Assembly (NCBI GenBank): GCA_002305765.1
Contig: DBQU01000079.1
Span: 1-64,000 of the forward strand
DNA: 64,000 nt
Reading direction: 5' to 3'
Source of the DNA: Deltaproteobacteria bacterium UBA1386
Lineage (GTDB): Bacteria > Desulfobacterota > Syntrophorhabdia > Syntrophorhabdales > Syntrophorhabdaceae
The translations under genes were made by a program, and so were the position numbers. Under the pieces are notes generated by a model. That model was not told the DNA's origin. It did no database searches and worked only from the letters and a program-made list of their open reading frames with translations. Position 1 is the stretch's first letter; each line of letters starts with the position of its first letter. This document shows positions 17,928 to 26,462 of the stretch, piece by piece.

Positions 17928-19523
17928 ATGGTGGACCAAATGAAGATATTCGAAGAGATAAAGATCAGACCGGCCGGTTGGGTCAAGGCCGTCATATACG
18001 CCCTTGTCCTGGGCCTCGCCTATTTCACGGCTTTCACCTATCTCCTCCATCTCTGGGGAAATGAGGATTTTTCATACGGTTACCTGGTTCCCTTCTTCGT
18101 GGTCTTTCTCATCTGGGAAAAGAGGAAGAGGCTTGACGTCATTCCCTCGGAGCCTTCGTGGAAAGGCCTCGTTCTCTTCGCTATCGGTATCCTTCTGTAC
18201 GCCCTGGGTGAGTTGGGAGGCGAATACTCAACTCTTTACATATCCTTCTGGCTCATCATAGCGAGTCTTGTCTGGCTTCATCTGGGGTGGCGAAAAGTAC
18301 GCACCATCTGGTTTGCTCTTGCCATGATCCTTGCCATGTTTCCGCCGCCAAATGTGATCTGCGTCCAGATGGGCCTCGGGTTGAAGCTCATCTCCTCCCA
18401 GTTGGGTGTGTGGATGCTCCAGCTGTCGGGGATGTCCGTCTTCAGGGAGGGCAACGTTATCGATCTTGGTTTCACACAGCTCCAGGTGGTTGATGCCTGC
18501 AGCGGCTTGAGGTACCTGGTGCCGCTTATGGTCTTGAGCCTTCTTCTTGCCCACTGGTTCATGGACCATTTCTGGAAACGCCTGGTCCTCTTCGCGTCCG
18601 CGGTGCCGCTGGCGGTATTTATCAACAGCTTCCGCATAGCGATGACGGGCATACTCTATCGCGTTGCCGGACAGCAGGTGGCCGAAGGGTTCTTCCATGG
18701 TTTCGCCGGCGGCCTCATCTTCGTGGTCGCTCTCCCGGTCCTCTTTCTCGTGGTCTGGTTGCTCAAGATGCTGCCCCCAAGGGACAGGGGATTCAGGCTG
18801 CAGACCGCTGACGTTACCCCCGAGATGCTGGAATTGCGCAAGAACGCGAAACCTGCCGAGGCGATGAGCTTCAGGGAGGAATTGTTTGAATCCCGTTTTG
18901 TTGTTGCCGTTATCGTCATCCTCATGGTCTTTGCCGTTACCCATGTCTTCGAATTCCGCGAGAAGATACCCGCGCGGAAGTCCTTCAGTCAGTTTCCAAT
19001 GGTGGTCGGGGAATGGAGCGGGGCAAAACAGGCCATGGACCAGCAGTTCATAGACGCGCTTAAATTCAGCGACTACATCAGCGCGAACTTCTATGACAGG
19101 CAGGGCAAGACGGTCAACCTCTACGTTGCCTACTACGAGGACCAGCGCAAGGGCGAATCCATCCATTCTCCTGAGTCGTGCTTGCCGAGCAGCGGCTGGA
19201 ATTTCAGGGAGGCGGGGACAGTTTCGCTCCCCACCGGCTCGGGAGGAACACGGCTGAAAGCAAGCCGGGCCTTTATGGAAAGGGGAGGCCTCAGAGAAAT
19301 GGCCTATTACTGGTTCCCCATGCGAGGCAAGGTATTGACCCGCCTGTACCAGATCAAGCTCCATAACTTCTGGGATGCCCTGATAAAGAGAAGGACCGAC
19401 GGCGCCCTCGTCATGACCATAACCCCCATCTACCCGGCGGAAACCCAAAAGGAAGCCGACCAACGCCTCCAGGAATTCGTAAAAGACATGAAACCGGTGC
19501 TGGATGAGTTTTTGCCCGATTAG
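17928..19523 (+). CDS. xrtD: Exosortase with C-terminal EpsI domain (XrtD-like, VPLPA-CTERM type)
   Basis: 531-aa inner-membrane protein. The first ~285 residues form an eight-helix exosortase with the catalytic triad visible: Cys191 in VVDACSGLR, Arg236 in INSFRIAMTG and His257 in EGFFHGFAGG. After a linker and one further helix (about 325-345), the C-terminal region is an EpsI domain (FPMVVGEWSGAKQAM, RKGESIHSPESCLPSSGW). Exosortases cleave C-terminal sorting signals and probably attach surface proteins to a glycolipid. The VPLPP-type tail of the protein at 29.2 kb fits the XrtD/VPLPA pairing. It lies directly after three glycosyltransferases, as usual for such loci. Confidence 0.85.
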   Translation: MVDQMKIFEEIKIRPAGWVKAVIYALVLGLAYFTAFTYLLHLWGNEDFSYGYLVPFFVVFLIWEKRKRLDVIPSEPSWKGLVLFAIGILLYALGELGGEYSTLYISFWLIIASLVWLHLGWRKVRTIWFALAMILAMFPPPNVICVQMGLGLKLISSQLGVWMLQLSGMSVFREGNVIDLGFTQLQVVDACSGLRYLVPLMVLSLLLAHWFMDHFWKRLVLFASAVPLAVFINSFRIAMTGILYRVAGQQVAEGFFHGFAGGLIFVVALPVLFLVVWLLKMLPPRDRGFRLQTADVTPEMLELRKNAKPAEAMSFREELFESRFVVAVIVILMVFAVTHVFEFREKIPARKSFSQFPMVVGEWSGAKQAMDQQFIDALKFSDYISANFYDRQGKTVNLYVAYYEDQRKGESIHSPESCLPSSGWNFREAGTVSLPTGSGGTRLKASRAFMERGGLREMAYYWFPMRGKVLTRLYQIKLHNFWDALIKRRTDGALVMTITPIYPAETQKEADQRLQEFVKDMKPVLDEFLPD

Positions 19524-19529
19524 AAGATT

Positions 19530-19557
19530 GTTGCGTGTTGCGTGTTGCGTGTTGCGG
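19530..19557 (+). repeat. 7-bp tandem array (GTTGCGT), left side of cassette
   Basis: Four perfect or near-perfect GTTGCGT units follow the exosortase stop. An inverted counterpart lies after the four-helix-bundle gene. Confidence 0.85.
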
Positions 19558-19578
19558 GTCACAAGCTGAGAAGACATT

Positions 19579-19950
19579 ATGGCCAAGACGTATAAAGACC
19601 TGGAGATATATCAACTCTCCTACGCGCTTGCGGTTGAGGTCCATGAGTTTTCCTTGAAGCTCCCAACCCATGAATTATATGAGGAAGGCGGACAACTGAG
19701 GCGGTCGAGCAAGGGAATCGTTTCTTGTATCGCAGAGGGCTATGGACGGAAGAGATACAAAGCGGAGTTCATAAGATTCCTCGTTTTTGCCCACGCTTCT
19801 TGTGACGAGAGCATTTCACATTTGAACCTTATCAAGGATATATATGAAGGCTTGAAAAATGAAGCAGGATCTCTGGTCGATTCATACGAGGAGCTCGGCG
19901 GCAAGATAAACAGGTTCATCGATTACGTGGAGAAACACTGGAAGAATTGA
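19579..19950 (+). CDS. Four-helix-bundle protein of the S23/IVP family
   Basis: 123 aa, almost entirely alpha-helical: YKDLEIYQLSYALAVEVHEF, then LYEEGGQLRRSSKGIVSCIAEGYGR, the family hallmark, then KAEFIRFLVFAHASCDESISHL. Homologues were first described as ORFs inside intervening sequences of 23S rRNA, but most, like this one, stand alone in protein-coding loci; the Avd protein of diversity-generating retroelements shares the fold. No reverse transcriptase is nearby. It interrupts the polysaccharide operon between exosortase and initiating transferase and is bracketed by inverted 7-bp arrays, suggesting an inserted cassette. Function unknown. Confidence 0.85.
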   Translation: MAKTYKDLEIYQLSYALAVEVHEFSLKLPTHELYEEGGQLRRSSKGIVSCIAEGYGRKRYKAEFIRFLVFAHASCDESISHLNLIKDIYEGLKNEAGSLVDSYEELGGKINRFIDYVEKHWKN

Positions 19951-20034
19951 GAAGCAATAGGGGCAGTTGTGAGTCCCGGGCTACTAGCTACGAGCGACAA
20001 GCTGTGAGTATCTCGCAACAGCTCTTCGTTTTTT

Positions 20035-20060
20035 CAACTCGCAACTCGCAACTCGCAACA
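20035..20060 (-). repeat. 7-bp tandem array (CGCAACT), right side of cassette
   Basis: Three units of CGCAACT plus a partial; the reverse complement AGTTGCG matches the left array TGTTGCG at six of seven positions. An isolated further TCGCAACAG lies at about 20012. Confidence 0.8.
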
Positions 20061-20074
20061 CGGAACATTTCCCC

Positions 20075-21715
20075 ATGATCCTCTACCTATCCACTCTCCT
20101 CCTGACACTACTCGTTACGATTGTTCTCGTCCCCGTTACGATCAAGGTGGCGGAGATGATCAAGAAGTATGATATGCCGGGGAGGAGGAAGGTTCATGCT
20201 GTTCCTGTTCCGAGGACGGGCGGGATTGCGATGGCGGTCGCGGTGTTCAGTTCCATGTTGCTCTGGGCGCAGGAGAGTTCGATGCTCAGCGCCTATGTCA
20301 TCGGGGCCGGCATCATTGTGGTTTTCGGGCTTATCGATGATTTTGTCGACCTGTCGTACCGCTACAAGTTTGCCGGCCAATTTCTTGCCGCCCTTGCCGT
20401 CGTATTGCTGGGAGATGTTCAGATACGCAATCTGGGTGTTCTCTCCCCGGGTGTTGGCCCGCTGACGCCGTGGATCGCGATACCTCTGACCGTCATCGTT
20501 ATCGTGGGGGTAACGAACGCCATCAATCTCGCTGACGGTCTCGACGGCCTGGCCGGCGGTATCTGCATCCTCAGTTTCTGCTGTACGGGGTATATCGCCT
20601 ACCTTGGGGGCGATACCGTCATTGCTCTCCTATCGGTCGCCCTGGTGGGTTCCATATTCGGGTTTCTCAAGTACAATACGTTCCCTGCTTCTGTCTTCAT
20701 GGGCGATACGGGCAGCCAGTTCCTTGGGTTCTCCCTGGTTGTCGCCACGATAGCATTGACGCAGCGTGGTACGGGATTGAGTGCTGTTCTGCCCATGATC
20801 ATCTTCGGGTTTCCTGTCCTGGATACGGCTGTCGTCATGCTTGAGCGCATCGGCGCGGGCAAATCACCCTTCAGGGCTGACAAGAACCATTTTCACCACA
20901 AGCTGATCCGTATCGGCCTTTCTCACACCGAAGCGGTCTTCATCATCTATCTTCTCCAGGCGCTCCTTGTCGTTTCCGCATTTGTCTTCAGGTACTATTC
21001 CGATTGGATACTGCTGATCGGCTACGGCATTTTCGTAGATGTCGTCGTTATAGGTTTTTTCGCCGCCGAGCTCACCCGATGGAAGATGAAGCGCTTCACC
21101 TTCATCGATAAACACATCAAAGGCAGACTGGCGAAGATCAAGAAGAAGGGGGTGTGGATCGTCTTCTCCTTTCAGTTGGTCGAGTACAGTGTGCCGACAC
21201 TTCTGTTCGCCACAACGTTTATCCCTGTGAGCATCCCCAGATATTTCTCATACATCGCGGCGGCCCTGCTCTTTCTCACCGTCCTGTGTATGTTTTGCAG
21301 AAAGAATTGGTTCAAATGGGTCCTCATGGCCGATATTTACATAACGGTGCCTTTGATCGTTTTCTTCAGTACCGATCCCGTGCGCGGGCTTGTCATGCAG
21401 CCCATGATGTGGGGATACAACCTCACATTCGTGGTGCTCACGTTCTTTGTGATCATGACCCTGAGATTGACGCGGCGCAGGAGTGGCTTTAAAGTGACGC
21501 CGATGGATTTCCTCATAGTCTTCATAGCGGTAATAGCCCCCTTCATATCCGGTATCTACGGCGAGCACAAGAGGCTGACATACGTGTCCGCCAAGGCAGT
21601 GGTGTTTTTCTTCAGCTACGAGGTCCTGATCGGCGAACTGCGGGGGCAGTACACGAGACTCGCGGTGTTCACAGCCTGTTCGCTCGCGGTGATCATCATC
21701 AGGGGGTTTCTGTGA
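20075..21715 (+). CDS. WecA/TagO-like polyprenyl-phosphate sugar-1-phosphate transferase with extended C-terminus
   Basis: Membrane enzyme (546 aa) that starts lipid-linked glycan synthesis by moving a HexNAc-1-phosphate onto undecaprenyl phosphate. Family motifs are intact: GLIDDFVDLSYRYKFAGQ (Asp-Asp), NAINLADGLDGLAGG, FMGDTGSQFLGF and the HHKL histidine loop (KNHFHHKLIRIGLSHT). The usual enzyme ends near residue 350; here about 190 further residues form six or so extra membrane helices with no recognised motif. The gene is separated from the rest of the operon by the four-helix-bundle cassette and its repeats. Confidence 0.85.
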   Translation: MILYLSTLLLTLLVTIVLVPVTIKVAEMIKKYDMPGRRKVHAVPVPRTGGIAMAVAVFSSMLLWAQESSMLSAYVIGAGIIVVFGLIDDFVDLSYRYKFAGQFLAALAVVLLGDVQIRNLGVLSPGVGPLTPWIAIPLTVIVIVGVTNAINLADGLDGLAGGICILSFCCTGYIAYLGGDTVIALLSVALVGSIFGFLKYNTFPASVFMGDTGSQFLGFSLVVATIALTQRGTGLSAVLPMIIFGFPVLDTAVVMLERIGAGKSPFRADKNHFHHKLIRIGLSHTEAVFIIYLLQALLVVSAFVFRYYSDWILLIGYGIFVDVVVIGFFAAELTRWKMKRFTFIDKHIKGRLAKIKKKGVWIVFSFQLVEYSVPTLLFATTFIPVSIPRYFSYIAAALLFLTVLCMFCRKNWFKWVLMADIYITVPLIVFFSTDPVRGLVMQPMMWGYNLTFVVLTFFVIMTLRLTRRRSGFKVTPMDFLIVFIAVIAPFISGIYGEHKRLTYVSAKAVVFFFSYEVLIGELRGQYTRLAVFTACSLAVIIIRGFL

Positions 21716-21726
21716 GAAACCCCGTC

Positions 21727-21766
21727 GCAGGCCACATGTCGCACGTCACATGTTAAAGACCTGCGA
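21727..21766. repeat. Degenerate CACATGTCGC-type array
   Basis: Short tandem and inverted units (GCCACATGTCGCACGTCACATG) directly follow the transferase; a related CCTGCGAC/CCTGTGAC array lies at 21902-21934 just before the TPR gene. Similar arrays occur near 25150 and 28140. Confidence 0.6.
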
Positions 21767-21813
21767 AAATGATAAAAGACAATACCTTGATGTCGTTAGA
21801 AGGAGAAACACAC

Positions 21814-21888
21814 GTGTATCTTGTTGAGCAATACGGCGAATTGGGTCGCAAGGGCTACAATTTTCGAAAGGCAGTATTTGGGGGCTAA
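21814..21888 (+). CDS. Possible 24-aa microprotein or leader peptide
   Basis: A GTG-initiated frame (VYLVEQYGELGRKGYNFRKA, then VFGG) is preceded at 8 nt by AGAAGGAG and ends 66 nt before the TPR lipoprotein. It has no known relatives I can name. The good ribosome site is the only support. Confidence 0.25.
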   Translation: MYLVEQYGELGRKGYNFRKAVFGG

Positions 21889-21953
21889 GGACATGTTTTC
21901 TAGCCTGCGACTTGCGACCTGTGACCTGCGACGCTCCCATGGGAGGTGACATT

Positions 21954-24341
21954 GTGCCGGGTATGAAGAAGGCGCTCATAGCTGCAGCCATCATCATAAT
22001 GGCCCTGGCCGCTTGCAGCGGGCCTGAGGCGAAGAAGGTCAAGTTTCTCGAGAAGGGGAAGACGCTGTATGAGCAGGGCGAGTATGTGAAGGCGAGGCTG
22101 GAGTTCAAGAATGCCGTGCAGATCGACCCTAAGTTCGTCGAGGCCCACTACATGCTGGGTATGGTGGCGTTGCGGACGAATGATCTAAGGAGTGCTTTCT
22201 CGGAGTTTTCGAAGGTTGTTGAGCTCGATTCGGGGAACAAGGATGCGCGAGTTGAACTGGGAAAGATCTATCTTGCGGCCCAGGCTGTCGATAAGGCAAA
22301 CGAGGAAGCCGGCATGGTGCTGAAGGTCGACCCCAATTACCCTGGGGCGCTCATTCTCAGGGCCGCGATCATGATAGCGAAGAAACAGGATGAAGCGGCA
22401 ATATCGCACCTCAACGAACTGCTGCAAAAGGGCGCGAAGGATAAAGACGTTTTCCTCCTCCTGGCCGGTGTGTACATCCGCAAGGGGGAGCTCACCGAGG
22501 CGGAAGCGACCCTCAAGAAGGGGATAGAGGCAAACCCGACGTCCATCATACTGTACAGCACCCTTGGCGATCTTTACGTAAAGGGCAAGAAGACTGAAGA
22601 AGCCCTTGCGATTGGTAACAAGGTTGTTGAAATAGAACCAGATCAGCCGAGGCACAAGCTTACACTCGCCAACCTGTACTGGGAATCCGGCAGGGAGGAG
22701 AAGGCGAGGGAGGTGTTGAAAGCCCTTTTGTCGGCGGATTCCCGGAACGAGGACAACTGGGTTCGGGTTGCCCGATTTTATGTATCGAAGAAACATACCG
22801 ATGAGGCTGACGCTATCCTGAAAGAAGGGATGAAGAAGATCCCTGAAGGCTTTGCGGTGCGTTTTGCCCTGAGCAGTCTTTACCTTTCGAAAGGAAGGTC
22901 AGACGATGCCATAGCGCTCCTCAAGGAAACAATCGCCCTGAAGAAGAACGAAAAGGACCAGAACGTTGTCGAGGCCAAAAATGCCCTGGCGAGAGTGTAC
23001 CTGGACCGGCAGGAGATAGGGGAGTCCAGGCGACTTGTCGAGGAGGTCCTGAAGGACAACCCAAAAAATGTGGAGGCGCACTACCTGAGGGGCGACATTT
23101 TCCTGATCCTGGGGGAAGGAGTTCAGGCCATTTCCGAGTTTCGGACCGTCGTTACGGAAAGACCGGACTTCATACCCGGATACATCAAGCTGGCCGAAGC
23201 GCACTTTGTGGCCGGCGAGGTCAACCTCGCCATCGATACCCTGCAGAATGCCTTGAATGCCCAGCCAAAATCCAAGGAGGCCATCCGGGCGCTGGGAAAA
23301 CTCTACATCCTGAAGGGAGACAACAAAAAGGCTGAATCGCACCTTCGGCAGGCGCTGGAGGAAAACCCCGACGACCTCGATGCAAAAGCCGACCTGGGAG
23401 ATTTCTACGTCGCGACCCAGAAATACGCCAGAGCTGAAGAACTTTACAGAGACATGCAAAAGAGGGCTCCGAAGAATCCATATGGTTACGTGAAAACGGG
23501 AGACCTTATGGCGGCGCAGGGAAAGTGGGAGCGCGCCGCAAAGGAATACGAAGAGGCGTACAGACTCAGCCCCTCTTCGACACGCCTTCTGGAACTTGCC
23601 GTTTCCGCGCTGATGGAAATCAAGAATTATCAAGCCGCCCTGTCCTTGTGCGAGGCAAAGATGCGGGAAAACCCGAAAGACCCTGTCGCCTATGATCTGG
23701 CAGGCCGGGTGTACGCGGTGCAGAGAGACGCTAAGCGTGCGGAGGACTCCTTTGAAAAGGCCATATCTCTTCAACCTGCCTGGCCGGTGCCTTACACGAA
23801 CCTTGCCCGGCTTTATGTGGCTCAGGGGCGCACTGCCGAAGCCATCGGAAGATTTGAGAAAGTGGCTAAGGCAGATCCCGCGAACATGGCACCCCAGCTC
23901 GCCCTGGGTCGGATCTACGGGCAGAGTGGTGAATATGCGAAGGCCATATCCGTGTACGATAAGGTTCTGACCAAGGCACCGAACCTGTGGACTGCGGTGA
24001 ATGACCTTGCGTATCTCTTGAGCGAACACGGTACCTCGAAGAAGGATTTGGACAGAGCGATGAAGCTTGCCATGCAGGCCCGCAAGCAAAGGGGAGAAGA
24101 CCCGGCGGTGCTGGACACCCTTGGATGGATCTACTTCAAGAAGGGTGACACCGACTCCGCCCTGGCCTTCGCCAAGAACGCCTACGCCAGGAACCCGAAA
24201 AACCCCGTCATCAATTACCACCTGGGAATGATCTATCACAAACTGGGCAACAAGACAGAAGCAAGGGAGCATCTGAGAAAAGCCCTGGAAAGCAAGGAAA
24301 ACTTCCCGGGCAAAGAAGAGGCAAGAAAGCTGCAGTTTTAG
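21954..24341 (+). CDS. prsT: PrsT-like TPR-repeat lipoprotein of the exosortase system
   Basis: About 795 aa with a lipoprotein signal (MKKALIAAAIIIMALAAC, lipidated Cys) followed by some twenty TPR-type repeats covering nearly the whole mature chain (for example KGKTLYEQGEYVKARLEFKN and AHYMLGMVALRTNDLRSAFS). GTG at 21954 has GGGAGGTGA at a good distance; ATG at 21963 is the alternative. Length and architecture match the TPR protein (PrsT) found beside exosortases. It should sit in the periplasm at a membrane and scaffold export or sorting components; the direct role is unproven. Confidence 0.8.
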   Translation: MPGMKKALIAAAIIIMALAACSGPEAKKVKFLEKGKTLYEQGEYVKARLEFKNAVQIDPKFVEAHYMLGMVALRTNDLRSAFSEFSKVVELDSGNKDARVELGKIYLAAQAVDKANEEAGMVLKVDPNYPGALILRAAIMIAKKQDEAAISHLNELLQKGAKDKDVFLLLAGVYIRKGELTEAEATLKKGIEANPTSIILYSTLGDLYVKGKKTEEALAIGNKVVEIEPDQPRHKLTLANLYWESGREEKAREVLKALLSADSRNEDNWVRVARFYVSKKHTDEADAILKEGMKKIPEGFAVRFALSSLYLSKGRSDDAIALLKETIALKKNEKDQNVVEAKNALARVYLDRQEIGESRRLVEEVLKDNPKNVEAHYLRGDIFLILGEGVQAISEFRTVVTERPDFIPGYIKLAEAHFVAGEVNLAIDTLQNALNAQPKSKEAIRALGKLYILKGDNKKAESHLRQALEENPDDLDAKADLGDFYVATQKYARAEELYRDMQKRAPKNPYGYVKTGDLMAAQGKWERAAKEYEEAYRLSPSSTRLLELAVSALMEIKNYQAALSLCEAKMRENPKDPVAYDLAGRVYAVQRDAKRAEDSFEKAISLQPAWPVPYTNLARLYVAQGRTAEAIGRFEKVAKADPANMAPQLALGRIYGQSGEYAKAISVYDKVLTKAPNLWTAVNDLAYLLSEHGTSKKDLDRAMKLAMQARKQRGEDPAVLDTLGWIYFKKGDTDSALAFAKNAYARNPKNPVINYHLGMIYHKLGNKTEAREHLRKALESKENFPGKEEARKLQF

Positions 24342-24366
24342 GTTTTAGGTGTTAGGTTTTAAGCAA
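24330..24366 (+). repeat. TTTTAGGTG-type short tandem array
   Basis: Four degenerate units of GTTTTAGG straddle the end of the TPR gene. It may affect transcript stability; no terminator structure is seen. Confidence 0.55.
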
Positions 24367-24428
24367 AAGCGAAAGAAGGGAATACCGTCTTTGATCTTCA
24401 TCCAAAGACCACGAAAGGAGATGATAGC

Positions 24429-25022
24429 TTGAAGAGCATTGTTTTGATCCTCTGTGTTGTTGTGCTGTTGGGCGGTTGCGCCGCGAGGACGGCCGTTGCT
24501 CCTCCGGAGCCGGTGAAGGCTCAGTCCGAGAAGCCCGGCGATGATTACATCATAGGGTCCGGCGACATACTCGATATCTCTTTATGGAAGGATGAGGCAA
24601 TGACGAAGCAGGTTACCGTCCGGACTGATGGCAAGATAGTCTTTCCCCTCATCGGAGAGATAGCAGCCGCGGGTAGATCGGTCGGCGAGCTCAAACAGGA
24701 GATGGTGGGGAAGCTGAAGGAGTATGTTCCCGAACCTGTGTTGACCGTCGACGTCAAGCAGATGAACAGCATGATCGTCTACGTGACGGGACGGGTAACG
24801 AAGCCGGGTCAGTATCTCGTCAATACCAGGGTGACCGTTCTTCAGGCTATTTCAATCGCGGGCGGTCTCAACGCCTTCGCAAAGCGCGGTAAGATCAAGG
24901 TCTTTCGCCAGGAGGATGGCAAGACAGTCACATTCCCCTTCGATTACGATGAGGTCATAGACGGGGAGAACCTTCAGCAGAACATAGTCCTCAAGCGAGG
25001 AGACGTGGTGGTGGTACCCTAG
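24429..25022 (+). CDS. Wza/GumB-type polysaccharide export lipoprotein
   Basis: 197 aa with a TTG start 8 nt after AAAGGAG and a lipoprotein signal (MKSIVLILCVVVLLGGC). The mature part contains the polysaccharide export domain (YIIGSGDILDISLWKDEAM, VRTDGKIVFPLIGEI) followed by a SLBB domain (VYVTGRVTKPGQYLV, ISIAGGLNAFAKRGKI). This is the short form typical of exosortase-linked exopolysaccharide loci. It should form or contribute to the outer-membrane exit pore with the beta-barrel protein next door. Confidence 0.88.
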   Translation: MKSIVLILCVVVLLGGCAARTAVAPPEPVKAQSEKPGDDYIIGSGDILDISLWKDEAMTKQVTVRTDGKIVFPLIGEIAAAGRSVGELKQEMVGKLKEYVPEPVLTVDVKQMNSMIVYVTGRVTKPGQYLVNTRVTVLQAISIAGGLNAFAKRGKIKVFRQEDGKTVTFPFDYDEVIDGENLQQNIVLKRGDVVVVP

Positions 25023-25163
25023 AGACGGGTTTCAGGGTTCAAGAGCTCCAAGGTTTCAGGGAAAGGACTATCGCGAGCCGCATGTTCAAGACGAAGATCA
25101 GAAGAAAAACAGACTGCCAGGTATCGCTCCCTGTCGTATGGTGGAGGTTCTGACCTGAGACCT
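25023..25163. repeat. Short intergenic repeats (TTTCAGGGTTCAAG and CCTGAGAC types)
   Basis: The gap holds GGTTTCAGGGTTCAAGAGC and later CCAAGGTTTCAGGG, then a CTGACCTGAGACCTGTGATG array. No coding sequence is seen. Confidence 0.55.
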
Positions 25164-25166
25164 GTG

Positions 25167-26384
25167 ATGTGTGATCTGCAACGGTTTAGTCGTTGGATGT
25201 GCCCCTTTGTAATGGTGTTTTGCGTTATGGTGTCCGTGGGTTCTGGTCGGGCCGATGAAGTGAAGTTAACTCCGTCTGTCGCGATCAAGGAAGAGTATAA
25301 CGATAACATACTCTACGCGGCATCGGGCGCGTTCAGGGACTTCTTCACCACTGTCTCCCCGGGGCTGAGCTTTCTCGAGAAGACAGAACGATTGACGGTA
25401 GACCTTTCCGGCCGCGCCGACCGACGGGTCTATTCGAAATACAGCGAATTCAACGCTACGGACCAGTTCTATAACGGAAAGGGCGGTTATTCCGTGACGG
25501 AGCGTCTGGGTATAACGGGAAAAGCCGCCTATTCGAAGGACTCCCGGCCAGACCGTGACCTTGAGACGACGGGCCTCACCTATACCGGGGTGACGCGTTA
25601 CCGTCAAGCCTATGGGTTCGGGGCCAATTACCTGCTTTCCGAGATACTGCTCGGGACCTTTCAATATGATTATCTCAACGATACCTATGATGACCCGCGA
25701 TACACCGACCTGGAAGCGCATTCCTTCAATATGGGGGTTGTTCATGATCTCAGCTACTTCGTACAGAAGACGCAGGCCAGGATGAACGTGGGATACGCAC
25801 GGTACAACATACCCAATTTCCGGGTGGACAATTATGAATGGACGACGGGCGTCAACAGGGCGCTCGATGAAAAATGGAATCTTCTGATGGACGCCGGCCT
25901 ACGCTACACCACCTCCAGGTTTACCTTCGCTGACCCCACCTCCTCACCACCCTACTATGTGTACAGATATGATAGCAACAAGGATTGGGGTGGGGTTGGC
26001 CAACTGGCCTTGACATATAAGGGGTTGAAGAATTCTGGTGAACTGAGAGCAAAGCATGACATCATGCCCGCGAGCGGGGCATCTGGGACCTCGGAGCGGA
26101 CAGCATTCCAGGGTAGTGTGAACATGAGACTGACCTACGAATTCAGTTGCACCTTGAATGGCGGCTATTTCATCAATAGGTCCCGGGCAGGACAGTACTC
26201 CGTTCGAGAGATTGACGAGGACAGCGTCTGGATCAGTCCTGGTCTCGTTTACAACTATTCGAAGGACGTATCCTTCAATCTCTCCTACACATACAACAAG
26301 AGTCGGTATAACACATCTAGGACCGACGCGGAGCGGAATCTTTTCCTGGTAAGGTACAGGATACAACATGACCTCTTCGACTGA
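25167..26384 (+). CDS. Outer-membrane beta-barrel protein of exosortase-linked polysaccharide loci
   Basis: About 405 aa with a signal peptide (CPFVMVFCVMVSVGSGRADE) and many alternating amphipathic strands with aromatic girdles, beginning LTPSVAIKEEYNDNILY, the standard opening of the exosortase-associated outer-membrane proteins. The C-terminus ends in a strand with the final aromatic Phe-Asp (IQHDLFD), close to the outer-membrane assembly signal. GTG at 25164 and ATG at 25167 are both possible starts. Likely partner of the export lipoprotein in moving the polymer across the outer membrane; channel function is inferred. Confidence 0.75.
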   Translation: MCDLQRFSRWMCPFVMVFCVMVSVGSGRADEVKLTPSVAIKEEYNDNILYAASGAFRDFFTTVSPGLSFLEKTERLTVDLSGRADRRVYSKYSEFNATDQFYNGKGGYSVTERLGITGKAAYSKDSRPDRDLETTGLTYTGVTRYRQAYGFGANYLLSEILLGTFQYDYLNDTYDDPRYTDLEAHSFNMGVVHDLSYFVQKTQARMNVGYARYNIPNFRVDNYEWTTGVNRALDEKWNLLMDAGLRYTTSRFTFADPTSSPPYYVYRYDSNKDWGGVGQLALTYKGLKNSGELRAKHDIMPASGASGTSERTAFQGSVNMRLTYEFSCTLNGGYFINRSRAGQYSVREIDEDSVWISPGLVYNYSKDVSFNLSYTYNKSRYNTSRTDAERNLFLVRYRIQHDLFD

Positions 26385-26462
26385 AAAGAACCCATGTATG
26401 AGGATTTGATTCATTAAAAGCGAGGAATTGTGTATGATTATTGAAACCGATCGGGGGATCGA

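Noticed and set aside
19579..19950. An intervening sequence of 23S rRNA or a diversity-generating retroelement accessory gene
   Set aside because: No rRNA, reverse transcriptase or template/variable repeats are nearby; the gene stands alone in a protein-coding operon.
22899..24272. Long open frame on the minus strand opposite the TPR lipoprotein (457 codons)
   Set aside because: It mirrors the strong codon bias of the TPR gene, has no ribosome site and its protein resembles no family. Similar shadows at 18228-19586, 29920-31533, 34012-35520 and 36881-38008 were rejected for the same reason.
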